NCBI RefSeq assembly: GCF_029024305.1
Contig: NZ_CP118974.1
Coordinates: 1,240,001-1,304,000 of the forward strand
Origin: Mammaliicoccus vitulinus
GTDB taxonomy: Bacteria; Bacillota; Bacilli; Staphylococcales; Staphylococcaceae
Direction of reading: 5' to 3'
DNA: 64,000 bases
Below, one piece after another: positions 9,322 to 17,314 of this stretch. Under the pieces are notes generated by a model, which saw only the letters and a list, made by a program, of their open reading frames with translations, searched no databases and was not told where the DNA came from. The position numbers and the translations under genes were made by a program. The number at the start of each line of letters is the position of its first letter. Position 1 is the first letter of the stretch.

Positions 9322-10998
9322 ATGTTACAAGCACTTACAATTAAACAATTCGCTATAATTGAATCTTTAGAAATAAATTTTTCAGATGGACTAACTGTGT
9401 TAAGTGGTGAAACTGGAGCGGGTAAATCTATTATCATAGATGCAATCGGCCAATTAGTAGGTGCAAGAGCGTCTCAAAGCTTTGTAAGACATGGTGAACA
9501 AAAGGCGACGATTGAAGGCGTATTTGATATCGACAATGTACCTAATGTGAACAAAATCTTAAACAAGCTAGATATAGATTTCGATGAAGATTTCTTATTT
9601 GTTAAGAGAGAAATATTTGCTTCTGGTAAAAGTATTTGTAAATTAAATAATCAGAATGTGACTTTAGCTGACTTGAAAATAGTTATGCAAGAACTGTTAG
9701 ACATTCACGGTCAACATGAGACGCAAGTTCTGTTAAAGCCTAAATATCATTTATCTCTATTAGATAATTATGCTGATGGCTCATATCAAACAGAAATTAA
9801 TCAATACGAAGAAGCTTTTCGATCTTATCGTGTTAAAAAACAAGAACTTGAAAAATTAGAGTCACAAGATCAAGCTTTATTACAAAGGTTAGATTTAATA
9901 AAATTCCAACGTGATGAGTTACATGATGCAGACTTGAAAGAAGAAGAAATCGACTTTTTAAACAAAGAAATTAAAAAGCTTCAAAACCATGAAAAAATAA
10001 ATGAAAGTCTAAATAAAGCGCATATTTTATTATCTAGTGAAGAAAATATCACGGATAAGATATATGAACTTAATCAAGAAATTCAACATATTACGGATAT
10101 TATTCCTGAGAAGTATACATCGTTTAGCGAAGAGCTCGATCAAATGTATTATACGTTAGAGGATTATAAACATGAGTTATATAATGATTTAACATCAAAT
10201 GATTTTGATGAGTCTTTATTAAACGAATATGAATCACGTTTAAATGTACTTACAGATTTAAATCGTAAATATGGTAAAAGTATACCTGAGTTAATTAAAT
10301 ATAGAGATAAAATTGATGATGAAATATTCAAAATTGAAAATTATGAACAAAGTACATCGCAATTACGAGATGAAATAAATGCACTTTATGATGATGTCAT
10401 GAATTATGGACAAGCACTTTCTACGAAGAGAAGAGAAGTAGCTTTACAACTAAGAGATAGATTAGTAGAAGAAGTTCAAAATCTGCATATGCAAGATGCA
10501 AATATAGAAATAACATTTTCTAAAACGAAGCCTAGCACTTATGGATTAGAAGAAGTTGAATTTTTAATTAGTCCAAACAAAGGTGAGCCACTGAAAAGTT
10601 TAAATAAAATAGCTTCAGGCGGCGAACTATCTAGAATTATGCTTGCCCTAAAAAGTATATTTGTATCATCTAAAGGGCAAACTGCAATATTGTTTGATGA
10701 AGTTGACACAGGTGTATCAGGAAGAGTTGCGCAAAAAATGGCAGAAAAGATGCATCAAATATCGCAATCTTTACAAGTTATTTGCATATCACATTTACCA
10801 CAAGTGGCTGCAATATGTGATAATCACTTATATATCACAAAAGAAACGGTAAACGATCGTACGACAACTTCTATTAAGCAATTAGTTGGTAAAGATAAAA
10901 TAGATGAAATAGCGAGAATGATTTCAGGCGTTGAAGTTACTGAATTAACTAAAAAGCACGCAAAAGAAATGATTTCACAAAATAAAAAATTAAAATAG
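9322..10998 (+). CDS. recN: DNA repair protein RecN
   Basis: 558 residues with SMC-like architecture. The Walker A motif GETGAGKS is at about residues 29-36, a long coiled coil rich in E, K and L spans about 150-360, and the ABC signature ASGGELSR with the Walker B region ILFDEVDTGVSG lies in the C-terminal head. RecN binds broken DNA ends during double-strand break repair. An AAAGGAG site 12 bp upstream of the ATG and an 17-bp gap to argR suggest cotranscription. spo0A follows after 23 bp; in B. subtilis spoIVB stands between them. Confidence 0.96.
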   Translation: MLQALTIKQFAIIESLEINFSDGLTVLSGETGAGKSIIIDAIGQLVGARASQSFVRHGEQKATIEGVFDIDNVPNVNKILNKLDIDFDEDFLFVKREIFASGKSICKLNNQNVTLADLKIVMQELLDIHGQHETQVLLKPKYHLSLLDNYADGSYQTEINQYEEAFRSYRVKKQELEKLESQDQALLQRLDLIKFQRDELHDADLKEEEIDFLNKEIKKLQNHEKINESLNKAHILLSSEENITDKIYELNQEIQHITDIIPEKYTSFSEELDQMYYTLEDYKHELYNDLTSNDFDESLLNEYESRLNVLTDLNRKYGKSIPELIKYRDKIDDEIFKIENYEQSTSQLRDEINALYDDVMNYGQALSTKRREVALQLRDRLVEEVQNLHMQDANIEITFSKTKPSTYGLEEVEFLISPNKGEPLKSLNKIASGGELSRIMLALKSIFVSSKGQTAILFDEVDTGVSGRVAQKMAEKMHQISQSLQVICISHLPQVAAICDNHLYITKETVNDRTTTSIKQLVGKDKIDEIARMISGVEVTELTKKHAKEMISQNKKLK

Positions 10999-11021
10999 AA
11001 TGATTTGATAGGGTGTTAACC

Positions 11022-11759
11022 ATGGTAATTAAGGTAGCAATTATAGAAGACTCGAAAGCGTATGTAAGTGAAATGGCACAATATTTAAAAGAACATGATA
11101 TTGAGGTTGTTAATATTGGATACAACGGTAAAGAAGCACTTGATATTATAAATGGAGAAGCTTTCGATGTTCTTCTGTTAGACTTAATTTTGCCACATAT
11201 AGATGGTATGACTTTGCTCAAAAAATATATAAAACCGAACAAGCAATATAAAGTTATATGTATGAGCGCATTTGTAAGTGATGATGTGTTAAAAGAATCT
11301 GTATCATTAGGTGTAGATTACTTTTTAATAAAACCTGTTGAATTTGATGTCTTGTTGAACACGATTCAGCGAATACTAGATACTGACGATTCGAATATAT
11401 TGGAGATAGATGCATTAGATCTATTGTTGGAAAAAATCGGTTTTTCATATAATTTGAACGGTTATAAATATATCAAGTATGGCGTCCATTTAATGCTGAA
11501 ACATACTCATAAAATGCAATTAACTAAAGAACTATATCCACTTATATCTGAATATTACGGTATTCAAGCTAATAATGTAGAACGTTCAATAAGACATGCT
11601 ATTAAATTAGCGTGGGAAAAAGAACTGAAATCTTATTGGTATAATAGTGAAAAATCATACGTAAGACCAACAAACGGTGAATTTATTACACATCTATATC
11701 ATAAATATAGAGAAATACTCAAAGAAAAAAGAGGCTGGGACATTAACATCCCAGATTAA
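11022..11759 (+). CDS. spo0A: Spo0A-type response regulator
   Basis: 245 residues from the ATG at 11022 (GGGTG six bases upstream). Receiver domain about 1-120: acidic pair ED at 9-10, phosphoacceptor D54 in LLLDLILPHIDG, a serine in the CMSAF switch position and the lysine of LIKPVEF. The C-terminal domain (about 130-240) follows Spo0A rather than other regulator families: LLLEKIGFSYNLNGYKYIKYG, NNVERSIRHAIKLAW at the DNA-recognition helix and RPTNGEFI near the end. It directly follows recN, the syntenic place of spo0A. In spore formers it is the master regulator of sporulation; no sporulation operon is seen here, so its targets are unknown. The last residues (GWDINIPD) come from a dispersed hairpin repeat. 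Confidence 0.9.
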   Translation: MVIKVAIIEDSKAYVSEMAQYLKEHDIEVVNIGYNGKEALDIINGEAFDVLLLDLILPHIDGMTLLKKYIKPNKQYKVICMSAFVSDDVLKESVSLGVDYFLIKPVEFDVLLNTIQRILDTDDSNILEIDALDLLLEKIGFSYNLNGYKYIKYGVHLMLKHTHKMQLTKELYPLISEYYGIQANNVERSIRHAIKLAWEKELKSYWYNSEKSYVRPTNGEFITHLYHKYREILKEKRGWDINIPD

Positions 11760-13397
11760 CTTAAAAGAGCGTATATTCTTTAAAAAATAAGAATTTACGC
11801 TCTTTTTACTATAGTTTTTAATTTTGGTAGCTCTAAGAGCTACCATTTTTCTTATGTTTGTTGCCATTAAGGCAATCCCTAATTCACGTTTCACTTTTGT
11901 TTTCCCTCTAAGAGAAACTCGAGTGAAACCCAAAATAGCCTTCAAATATCCAAAAACTGGCTCTACATCAATCTTTCTTTGTTTGTAGATTTTTTCAGTT
12001 TCAGGTTTTGAAAGCAACTTTTGTGTCATATGTTTAAAGTATTCCCACACATTGTTTTTCATTATCTTTTTATTTGTACTCTGGTATGCATTTTTTCTAC
12101 ATAAATCAAATAGTTCGCAGTTATTACAATTATCACTTTCATATAACTTGAAATCTCGTTTATATTTATACTTATCGATTCGATAAGTGTATCGTTTGAA
12201 TGGCAATCTGCGATTGCTTGGACATATGATTTCATCTCTAAGTTCATCATACTTCCAATTTTGTGTGTTATATATGTTTTCATTATATTTCTTGGTTTGT
12301 TCTTTTAAGTACATACTATAAGTTATCAATGGTGTTCTGTTAAATTCATCTAGAATCGTTTTATAATTTTCCTCACTGCCGTAGCCAGCATCTGCGACAA
12401 TATAGTTTGGTAGATTAAAATAGTTATTTCTAATATTATTTAAAAATGGTGTAAGTGTTCTAGTATCAGTTGGATTAGGAAATATGTCATAAGATAAAAC
12501 GAATTGTGAATTTGTTGCGATTTGTAAATTGTATCCTGGTTTTAATTGTCCGTTCATCATGTGGTCATCTTTCATTCTCATAAAAGTTGCATCATGATCT
12601 GTTTTAGAATAGCTATTTCTTTCACCTAATATATCCAATTGTTTTTTATACTTTATTTGCCTATTGATATTTTCACTTAACAATTTTTTAGTCTTTTTTA
12701 TTTCCGTTCTTTCTGAACGCATCATTTTTCGTTCTGCTACATCTTTAGAGTTGCTAATATCATTGTTTAAATCTTCGATTTTTTCTTCTAATCTGTTTTT
12801 GAATTCGTAAAGTGTTTCAAGTGTAATATCTTGGGTCTCATCTTTTAACTCAGGTATTACTTCATTTACAATGGCTTCACGATAGATTTCTCTCGATTGT
12901 TCAACTACTTTTTTATTAAATCTTTCTGTGTTTTTTCTCCAAACAAAAGTGTATTTATTGGCATTTGCTTCAATCTTAGTACCGTCTATATAAATACTTT
13001 CCTCATCAATAAGGTTTTGTTCTATGAGTTGTGTTCTAAAATTTATAAATAGAGATTGTAATAATCGATCAATTATAGGATTAACTCTGAAACGATTTAT
13101 CGTTCGATAAGAAGGTGTTTGATTCTGTGACAACCACATCATACGAACACTGTCTTTAAGAAGACTTTCAATTCTTCTTCCAGAAAAAACAGATTGTGTA
13201 TATGAATAAAGTATAATCTTTAACATTAATTTAGGGTGATATGAGGATGCACCACGAACGTGAGTAAATTCGTAGAATTCTTCATTAGGTATCGTTTCTA
13301 CGATTTGATTTACAAAATGAGCAATATCATTTTCTGGAATTAAGACTTCAATATCTAGTGGTAGAGTTAATTGAGACATGTTATAATTTTTATACAT
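11694..13397 (-). CDS. IS1182-family transposase
   Basis: 567 residues. The N-terminus (MYKNYNMSQLTLPLD) and the DUF772-like region with SYHPKLMLKIILYSY and SYRTINRFR match IS1182/IS1272 transposases. DDE residues can be placed in YIDGTKIEANANKY, in YIVADAGYGSEENY and in VEPVFGYLKAILGF. A cysteine cluster (CNNCELFDLC) lies between the last two. The start at 13397 has GAGGTGC upstream. The frame looks intact, but its last residues, from about KSVNSYFL on, are read through the neighbouring terminator and the antisense of spo0A, so the natural C-terminus is probably about 35 residues shorter or the original stop was lost on insertion. Confidence 0.92.
   Translation of the reverse strand: MYKNYNMSQLTLPLDIEVLIPENDIAHFVNQIVETIPNEEFYEFTHVRGASSYHPKLMLKIILYSYTQSVFSGRRIESLLKDSVRMMWLSQNQTPSYRTINRFRVNPIIDRLLQSLFINFRTQLIEQNLIDEESIYIDGTKIEANANKYTFVWRKNTERFNKKVVEQSREIYREAIVNEVIPELKDETQDITLETLYEFKNRLEEKIEDLNNDISNSKDVAERKMMRSERTEIKKTKKLLSENINRQIKYKKQLDILGERNSYSKTDHDATFMRMKDDHMMNGQLKPGYNLQIATNSQFVLSYDIFPNPTDTRTLTPFLNNIRNNYFNLPNYIVADAGYGSEENYKTILDEFNRTPLITYSMYLKEQTKKYNENIYNTQNWKYDELRDEIICPSNRRLPFKRYTYRIDKYKYKRDFKLYESDNCNNCELFDLCRKNAYQSTNKKIMKNNVWEYFKHMTQKLLSKPETEKIYKQRKIDVEPVFGYLKAILGFTRVSLRGKTKVKRELGIALMATNIRKMVALRATKIKNYSKKSVNSYFLKNIRSFKLIWDVNVPASFFFEYFSIFMI
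11732..11757 (+). repeat. Dispersed tgggaca-type hairpin at the spo0A 3' end
   Basis: CTGGGACATTAACATCCCAG forms a short hairpin. It supplies the last codons and the stop of spo0A. Related hairpins with GGGACAT-type arms occur at 13644, 23799, 27003 and 33183, all in gene-end positions. Confidence 0.6.
11763..11807. terminator. Bidirectional terminator hairpin after spo0A
   Basis: AAAAGAGCGTATATTCTT pairs with AAGAATTTACGCTCTTTT across an A-rich loop and ends in a T run on both strands. It closely resembles the gnd terminator at 26691-26733, so this terminator sequence is itself repeated in the window. Confidence 0.8.
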
Positions 13398-13480
13398 AGA
13401 GCACCTCGTTAATTTAGTTTTTGTTGTGATTAATTAAATTATACGAAAGTGCTTTATTTTTTTGAATAAGAATGGATATT
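11808..13480 (-). mobile_element. IS1182-family insertion sequence (approximate limits)
   Basis: The element contains one transposase and lies between two convergent genes, spo0A and the DUF2627 gene, amid hairpins. The limits given are estimates: I could not identify convincing terminal inverted repeats or a target duplication. Imperfect similarity between the left flank (TTTAAAAAATAAG) and the inverted right flank (CAAAAAAATAAAG) may mark the ends. No cargo gene is present. Confidence 0.6.
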
Positions 13481-13485
13481 TTGTC

Positions 13486-13582
13486 ACGATTTTGTAAAGT
13501 GCTGACGCCCGGGGGAATAGTATGCGTGAGAGACTACAGGCTCGAGCCATACCCCCAGGCAAGCATGCACGAACAAAATCGT
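13486..13582. repeat. Structured intergenic element, copy A (97 bp)
   Basis: Bounded by perfect 10-bp inverted repeats ACGATTTTGT and ACAAAATCGT. Inside are conserved blocks GCTGACGCCCGGGGGAATAG, GACTACAGGCTCG and GGCAAGCATGCAC. Nested pairing is possible: GTGC with GCAC, GCC with GGC, and GTATG with CATAC. Other copies are at 26829, 32834 and 32998. It does not contain an ORF. Confidence 0.8.
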
Positions 13583-13600
13583 AGATTTTATAAATAAAGG

Positions 13601-13678
13601 AAAGAGAGCTAATCCGAAAATTATGGATTAGCTCTCTTTATTTGAGGTTAGGACATTTATGTCCCAACCTCTTTTTTT
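13601..13678. terminator. Two adjacent hairpins between the IS region and the DUF2627 gene
   Basis: The first hairpin pairs AAAGAGAGCTAATCC with GGATTAGCTCTCTTT (13601-13639). The second pairs GAGGTTAGGACAT with ATGTCCCAACCTC (13644-13671) and is followed by seven Ts on the plus strand. The second belongs to the dispersed tgggaca family and encodes the end of the DUF2627 protein on the minus strand. Confidence 0.75.
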
Positions 13679-13920
13679 ACGTTATTCTTTTTCATAAAGT
13701 GTTCTTGAGCTCTTTTGTTTTTCTTTTCACGGTGTAATATATATCCGCCAATAAAAATAACGCCGAATACAAAAAATATGAACCCTAATAAAAATTGCAC
13801 CCATATAAAATGTAATTGTGGAACGAGTACGCCAAAAACGGCATCTCTCATCCACTTAATACCTAAGCCAGCTATTATCCCTGGTATAACTAAAATGAGT
13901 AATGCAACATACTTTTGCAT
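13657..13920 (-). CDS. DUF2627 family small membrane protein (YqzF-like)
   Basis: 87 residues with two hydrophobic helices at about 5-22 and 38-60, separated by a short loop (MRDAVFGVLVPQLHF), and a lysine-rich C-terminal tail. The family has no known function; YqzF occupies the corresponding place near the bkd genes in B. subtilis. It converges on spo0A. The final residues EVGT and the stop are supplied by the hairpin repeat at 13644-13671. Family assignment rests on the pattern of the first helix and the location. Confidence 0.7.
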   Translation of the reverse strand: MQKYVALLILVIPGIIAGLGIKWMRDAVFGVLVPQLHFIWVQFLLGFIFFVFGVIFIGGYILHREKKNKRAQEHFMKKNNVKKEVGT

Positions 13921-14040
13921 AAGTTAAAACTCCTATTGATTAATAACTTATATTATATATGAGATAATGATTAAAAGTAAACATTGAAAAAATAGCATAA
14001 TCGTTTGAATTTGATTATGATGGAAATAGGAGGGGATTAA

Positions 14041-14931
14041 ATGCAATTTAAAGATATGATAAATAAGGGGAAGAATATTTCTGCTACGATTGCTGTATGT
14101 AAATCGAACGATGAGGGCGTTATTAAAGCAGTTGTTAAAGCGGTGAAAAATACGAATGCGAATTTCATATTATTTGATGAGCAACCTCAAGATGAGTTGA
14201 TTAGATCATTCAATTTAACGCATGATGAGTTTAATAGAATAAAGATTATTCAAACAGAAGATGAAGCACACACTATTTCAGAATGTGTTAAATCTGTAGA
14301 TGATGGCCAAGCAGATTTAATTATGAAAGGTTTGGTAGCTACTTCTACATTGTTGAAAGAAGTTTTGAAAGATAAATATAATTTAAAAACAGAAAGTAGA
14401 ATGAGTCACATTGCCTTATTTAATGTTCCTGAATATCATAAAATGCTAGCTATTTCAGATGTTGCTATGAATATTTCACCTAATAAAGAACAAAAAATAG
14501 TGATCACGCGTAATTTAGTAGCGTGCTTACAAAAAATAGGTATCGATTCTCCTAAAGTAGCAATTTTATCTGCAATCGAAAGTGTTAATCCTAAAATGCA
14601 ATCTTCTGTGGATGCAAATGAAATTGTATCGTATTTTCGTAAAGAAATGCCGAAATTAGAAATCGAAGGTCCCTTGGCATTTGATGCTGCTATAAATAAA
14701 AGAGCTTCGATTATTAAAAATATTGATTCCAATATTTCTGGCAATGTAGATGGCGTTGTTGTTCCACAAATTGAAAGTGGCAATATTTTATATAAATCTT
14801 TAATATATTTATCAAAAGCAGATGTTGCTTCTGTTATAATTGGTGCAAAAATACCAATAATTTTAACGTCACGTTCAGATTCTTCACGAGATAAATTTCA
14901 TTCAATTTGTAGTGCCTTAATGCTTATTTAG
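14041..14931 (+). CDS. ptb: Phosphate butyryltransferase
   Basis: 296 residues of the phosphate acetyl/butyryltransferase family; ADLIMKGLVATSTLLKEVL, ILSAIESVNPKM and GPLAFDAAI are recognisable. It converts butyryl- or branched acyl-CoA to the acyl phosphate, which Buk then uses to make ATP. AGGAGGGG precedes the ATG. The rest of the pathway follows after a 210-bp gap with its own promoter, so ptb may be transcribed separately. In B. subtilis ptb heads the bkd operon behind the sigma-54 activator gene bkdR; no such activator is visible here. Confidence 0.93.
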   Translation: MQFKDMINKGKNISATIAVCKSNDEGVIKAVVKAVKNTNANFILFDEQPQDELIRSFNLTHDEFNRIKIIQTEDEAHTISECVKSVDDGQADLIMKGLVATSTLLKEVLKDKYNLKTESRMSHIALFNVPEYHKMLAISDVAMNISPNKEQKIVITRNLVACLQKIGIDSPKVAILSAIESVNPKMQSSVDANEIVSYFRKEMPKLEIEGPLAFDAAINKRASIIKNIDSNISGNVDGVVVPQIESGNILYKSLIYLSKADVASVIIGAKIPIILTSRSDSSRDKFHSICSALMLI

Positions 14932-15016
14932 TATATTATAATAATAAATAAATAACTATACTCCTGTGAAGTGTTAAATGAAAATGCTTACATCGCTTAT
15001 ATAGCAATTTATTTTG

Positions 15017-15031
15017 AATTTTCTAAAAATT
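15017..15031 (+). promoter_or_regulatory. Predicted CodY box upstream of bcd
   Basis: AATTTTCTAAAAATT matches the 15-bp CodY consensus AATTTTCWGAAAATT at 14 of 15 positions. CodY responds to branched-chain amino acids and GTP, which suits an operon that degrades those amino acids. Sequence match only. Confidence 0.6.
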
Positions 15032-15040
15032 TTTACTTTT

Positions 15041-15054
15041 TGAAAGCGCTATCA
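15041..15054 (+). promoter_or_regulatory. Predicted CcpA site (cre) upstream of bcd
   Basis: TGAAAGCGCTATCA fits the cre consensus WTGNAARCGNWWWCA completely with its preceding T. It is centred about 57 bp before the expected transcription start. A weaker candidate, TGAAAATGCTTACA, lies at 14979-14992. Confidence 0.7.
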
Positions 15055-15070
15055 TATTTCGTCAATTTGT

Positions 15071-15098
15071 TTGATAAATAAAACATTTGATGTAAAAT
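15071..15098 (+). promoter_or_regulatory. Predicted promoter of the bcd-buk-lpd-bkd operon
   Basis: TTGATA at 15071-15076 and TAAAAT at 15093-15098 with a 16-bp spacer, 44 bp before the bcd start codon and downstream of the CodY and cre sequences. Confidence 0.6.
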
Positions 15099-15141
15099 TA
15101 GATGTGGAGTTAATATATTAAAAGATGAAAAGGGGATTGTT

Positions 15142-16242
15142 ATGTTATTTGAAACAATTGAAAAATATGACTATGAACAAATTGTATTTTGTCATGATAA
15201 AAGTTCAGGATTAAAAGCGATTATTGCAATTCATGATACAACGTTAGGACCAGCACTTGGTGGTTGTAGAATGTGGCCATATGAAAGTGAAGAAGAAGCA
15301 ATTAATGATGCATTACGTCTTTCAAGAGGTATGACATATAAAAACGCTGCTGCTGGATTGAATCTTGGTGGGGGTAAAACAGTTATTATTGGTGATCCTA
15401 AAAAAGATAAATCTGAAGCTTTATTTAGAGCATTAGGTAGATATGTAGAAAGTTTAAACGGCAGATACATAACAGCTGAAGATGTAGGCACAACTGAAGA
15501 TGATATGGATATCATTTTCGAAGAGACAGATTATGTTGTCGGCCTATCTGAAAGCCATCACTCAAGTGGTAATCCTAGTCCAAAAACATCTTTAGGTGTC
15601 TTTGTTTCAATGAAACGTGCTGCTAAAGAAGCATTTGGTACTGATGATTTAGCAGGAAAAACAGTAGCAGTTCAAGGTGTAGGGCACGTTGCCTATGACT
15701 TATGTCGTTATTTACATGAAGCTGGTGCAAAATTAGTTGTAACGGATATCAATCAAGACGCTATAGATAGAGTTGTAAATGATTTTAACGCTTCTAGTGT
15801 TGGCATAAATGATATTTATGATGTAGATGCAGATATTTTTGCACCATGTGCATTAGGTGGCGTATTGAATGACGATACAATTAAACGCTTAAAAGTTAAA
15901 GTAGTTTGTGGTAGTGCAAATAATCAATTACAAGATATTGATAAACACGGTACCCAATTAGAAAATAAAGGTATCATTTACGCACCTGATTTCGTGGCGA
16001 ACTCTGGTGGCGTGATTAACGTTGCTGACGAATTAGATGGTTACAATGAATCTCGTGCCATTTCAAATATCGAAAAAATTTACGATCAAATGGATAAAGT
16101 ATTTGAAATTAGCCATAGAGATCAAATTACAACAGCACGTGCAGCAGAAATTTTAGCTGAGGAACGTATTGATCAATTAATGAAAGTAAGAAGTAATTTC
16201 TTAAAAACTGAAAGATCAATCATTTCTAGAGGTAAAAGATAA
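15142..16242 (+). CDS. bcd: Leucine dehydrogenase (Glu/Leu/Phe/Val dehydrogenase family)
   Basis: 366 residues. The catalytic region contains [14 protein letters not shown] and the lysine-bearing [15 protein letters not shown]; the NAD-binding fold shows [22 protein letters not shown] near 175. It reversibly deaminates leucine, valine and isoleucine to branched keto acids, the substrates of the Bkd complex encoded downstream. AAAGGGGA precedes the ATG. The stop overlaps the buk start by one base, so translation is coupled. Confidence 0.95.
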   Translation: MLFETIEKYDYEQIVFCHDKSSGLKAIIAIHDTTLGPALGGCRMWPYESEEEAINDALRLSRGMTYKNAAAGLNLGGGKTVIIGDPKKDKSEALFRALGRYVESLNGRYITAEDVGTTEDDMDIIFEETDYVVGLSESHHSSGNPSPKTSLGVFVSMKRAAKEAFGTDDLAGKTVAVQGVGHVAYDLCRYLHEAGAKLVVTDINQDAIDRVVNDFNASSVGINDIYDVDADIFAPCALGGVLNDDTIKRLKVKVVCGSANNQLQDIDKHGTQLENKGIIYAPDFVANSGGVINVADELDGYNESRAISNIEKIYDQMDKVFEISHRDQITTARAAEILAEERIDQLMKVRSNFLKTERSIISRGKR

Positions 16243-17303
16243 TGAAAAAAATTCTTGTACTTAATTTAGGAAGCACATCGTCAAAAGTTTCTGTATTTAC
16301 TAATTATGATATGTTATTTGAAGATGTTATTAGACATAATATAGAACAAACAAATCTTCCCTTAATTGATCAAGTCCCAATTCGACTTGAAAGTATCAAG
16401 AAATCATTAGAACAACACCAAATTTCTCTACAAGCAATAGATGCTATTGCTTGTAGAGGTGGTGTTTTAAAACCTGTTGAAGGTGGCACTTATTTAATCA
16501 ATGATATGATGTATCATGATTTAAAAACATTTAAGTATGGATTTCATGCTTCTAATTTAAGCGGTGTAATAGGCTATGAACTTTCACAAGAATTAAGTAT
16601 TCATTCTTATATTGTAGATCCTGTAGTAGTAGATGAGTTAATACCTGATGCTAGGATAACAGGCATTAAAGGCATTGAAAGACGGAGTATTTTTCATGCG
16701 TTAAATCATAAATCAGTTGCTAAACAATATGCTTCTGAAATCGGTAAAAAGTATGAAGATATCAATGTGATTGTTGCGCATCTTGGCGGTGGCATTAGTG
16801 TCGGTGCACATAGAAAAGGACGAGTCATTGATGTTAATGATGGATTGTTAGGTGAAGGGCCTTTTAGTCCTGAAAGAGCAGGTTCAATACCAAATGATGC
16901 GTTAATAAAATGGGTGATCGATCATGATTTCACTGTAATAGAAGCGAATAATGAATTGAGTAAACATTCTGGATTGTTATCATATTTTGGAACGAATGAT
17001 TTTATTAAAGTAGAAGAAATGATGGCTAATGGAGATGAAACAGCAAAATTAGTACTAGATGCTATGTGTTATCAGATCTCTAAATCAATTGGTTCTTGTG
17101 CTGTTGTTCTTGAAGGTCAAGTGGATCAAATCATTCTTACGGGTGGTTTAAGTTATTCAAAATATTTAATAAATAAAGTAAAACGATATGTATCTTGGCT
17201 ACAAAATGTTACTATATATGAAGGAGAAAAAGAAATGCACGCCTTAAATGTTGGCGTTATGGACCTTTTACACGGTAAAATTAGTACCAAGTCATATGAA
17301 TAA
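16242..17303 (+). CDS. buk: Butyrate kinase (branched-chain acyl kinase)
   Basis: 353 residues of the acetate/butyrate kinase (ASKHA) family. LNLGSTSSKVSVF at the N-terminus is the phosphate-binding loop, AHLGGGISVGAH the second and ILTGGLSYSKYL the adenosine-binding one. It forms ATP from acyl phosphate, completing the Ptb-Buk route from branched acyl-CoA to free branched acids. Start overlaps bcd; lpd follows after 11 bp with an AAGGAG binding site. Confidence 0.95.
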   Translation: MKKILVLNLGSTSSKVSVFTNYDMLFEDVIRHNIEQTNLPLIDQVPIRLESIKKSLEQHQISLQAIDAIACRGGVLKPVEGGTYLINDMMYHDLKTFKYGFHASNLSGVIGYELSQELSIHSYIVDPVVVDELIPDARITGIKGIERRSIFHALNHKSVAKQYASEIGKKYEDINVIVAHLGGGISVGAHRKGRVIDVNDGLLGEGPFSPERAGSIPNDALIKWVIDHDFTVIEANNELSKHSGLLSYFGTNDFIKVEEMMANGDETAKLVLDAMCYQISKSIGSCAVVLEGQVDQIILTGGLSYSKYLINKVKRYVSWLQNVTIYEGEKEMHALNVGVMDLLHGKISTKSYE

Positions 17304-17314
17304 GGAGTAATACT

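Noticed and set aside
13398-13485. Exact inverted terminal repeats of the IS
   Set aside because: Only imperfect A/T-rich similarity to the left flank could be found, too weak to call ends.
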